A stretch of DNA of 5,711 bases. Source: Ornithinimicrobium sp. (lineage in GTDB: Bacteria; Actinomycetota; Actinomycetes; Actinomycetales; Dermatophilaceae). The notes beneath the pieces are model-generated. The model had not been told where the DNA came from. It worked only from the letters and a program-made list of their open reading frames with translations, and made no database searches. Below, one piece after another: positions 4,878 through 5,711 of this stretch. The stretch lies in the NCBI GenBank assembly GCA_030145965.1, contig JASKZT010000029.1:1-5711 (forward strand). The letters run 5' to 3'. A program made the translations under genes and the position numbers. Within the stretch, counting starts at the first letter, position 1, and each line of letters begins with the position of its first letter.

Positions 4878-5711
4878 CCTCGGTCGACGGGCGGACCGCG
4901 GGCTGGGCGCAGGAGGTCCTCGCGCGCCGCGACGTGTGGGGCAGGGCGCCGTCGGCGCACAACACCCAGCCCTGGGTGGTGCACCTCTCAGGCGACGGAG
5001 AGCACGTGCGGCTACTCCTCGGCTGGGACGAGTCGCGCCACCTCGCCGAGGGCGACCCCACGCGCCGCGACCTGCTGCTCGGGCTCGGTGCGGTCGCCCA
5101 GTCGCTGCAGGTCGTCGCGGCGGACGCCGGGCACCAGGTCGAGGTCGCCTGGCACGTCGACGCCGCCGGGCGTCGCGCGGCCGAGCTGCGCCGCACCGGC
5201 CCGGTCGGCCCCGCGAGGCGAGTGAACTGGACGGGGGCCGACCTGCTCGCGCGCCGCACGGCGCGCTCGGCCTACCGGGAGCCGTGGGCCGACGCCCGCG
5301 ACGTCACCGCGGTCGCCGGTGCGGCGCACCTGCCGCAGGGCGCCTCGCTGGAGGTCGTGGACGCGGACTGGGTCCAGGAGTGGCTGCCCGTGGCCGACCG
5401 CTGGGCGCTCGAGGGCCCAGCAGCACCCGAGCTGGCGCAGTGGCTGCGGCTCTCGCCCCGGCACCCGCGCTACCGCGTCGACGGGCTCAGCGACGAGGCG
5501 CTGGGGCTCTCCCGCCCCGAGGCCGTCGGCCTGCGGCTGGCGACGACGGGCCCGGTGCGCCGGCTGCTGTCCCGCACCGGCGCCGTGCGGCTGCTCGCGG
5601 CCGCGGCCACGGCGCGCCCCCTCGGCACGGTCGTCGCCCTCACGGTGCCGGCGCCCCCCACACCGGAGGAGCTGGGCGGGCTGGGGACGGCCCTCCTGCG
5701 CCTCTGGCTCG
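4874..5711 (+). CDS. Nitroreductase-family flavoprotein (Acg-like), 3' end cut by window
   Basis: The 279 visible residues carry hallmarks of the Acg-type nitroreductase group. APSAHNTQPW (25-34) is the FMN-phosphate-side motif. WDESRHLAEGDPTRRDLLLGLGAV (51-74) matches 'D..R.L...DP..R......GAA'. LLARRTARSAYREP (124-137) matches the 'l..R.t.R..f' segment. DGLSDEALGLS (203-213) and GLGTALLRLWL (269-279) fit the C-terminal half, where the family has 'aG.al.r..L'. Members are typically about 320-340 residues, so roughly 40-60 residues lie beyond the window. These proteins bind FMN or a related flavin and reduce, or in biosynthetic settings oxidise, small molecules; some characterised Acg relatives have no proven substrate. 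The ATG overlaps the acyltransferase stop by four bases and no ribosome binding site is visible, so translation depends on coupling. As the last visible gene of the operon it probably performs a redox step on the pathway product. The family is confident; the reaction is unknown. Confidence 0.82.
   Translation, partial: MTSVDGRTAGWAQEVLARRDVWGRAPSAHNTQPWVVHLSGDGEHVRLLLGWDESRHLAEGDPTRRDLLLGLGAVAQSLQVVAADAGHQVEVAWHVDAAGRRAAELRRTGPVGPARRVNWTGADLLARRTARSAYREPWADARDVTAVAGAAHLPQGASLEVVDADWVQEWLPVADRWALEGPAAPELAQWLRLSPRHPRYRVDGLSDEALGLSRPEAVGLRLATTGPVRRLLSRTGAVRLLAAAATARPLGTVVALTVPAPPTPEELGGLGTALLRLWL

Overview
The window comes from a high-GC Gram-positive bacterium, most likely an actinobacterium. 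This rests on the strong G/C bias at third codon positions, the tight ATGA-type overlaps between genes, and the protein families present. It divides into two compositionally different halves.

Left part (1-962, minus strand): two genes read leftward. The upstream one (438-962) encodes a four-helix membrane protein I do not recognise, with a histidine-spaced tail. The downstream one (1-248, cut by the window edge) encodes an SSB-like OB-fold protein. Their codon use is mixed and GC is moderate (35 of 60 bases in 841-900). An SSB-like protein next to an orphan membrane protein is common in integrated plasmids and other conjugative elements, so this side may be the edge of a mobile element; that is inference.

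Middle (963-1245): a divergent intergenic region. It carries a perfect 16-bp palindrome that overlaps the ribosome binding site of the membrane-protein gene, then short inverted repeats that could be the remains of an insertion-sequence end, and finally a good ribosome binding site for the rightward operon.

Right part (1246-5711, plus strand): five head-to-tail genes, each overlapping the next by 4 or 14 bases, at about 75% GC (45 of 60 bases in 4261-4320). In order they encode a PaaK-like adenylate-forming ligase with an N-terminal extension, two paralogous small proteins resembling dimeric alpha/beta-barrel monooxygenases, a GNAT-fold acyltransferase of the YghO-like type, and a flavin nitroreductase-like protein cut by the window end. 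A consistent reading is a small biosynthetic operon: the ligase activates a carboxylic acid, the GNAT protein transfers the acyl group to an amine or similar acceptor, and the two barrel proteins and the flavoprotein carry out redox steps. I know of no characterised pathway with this gene order. The substrate and product cannot be read from the sequence.
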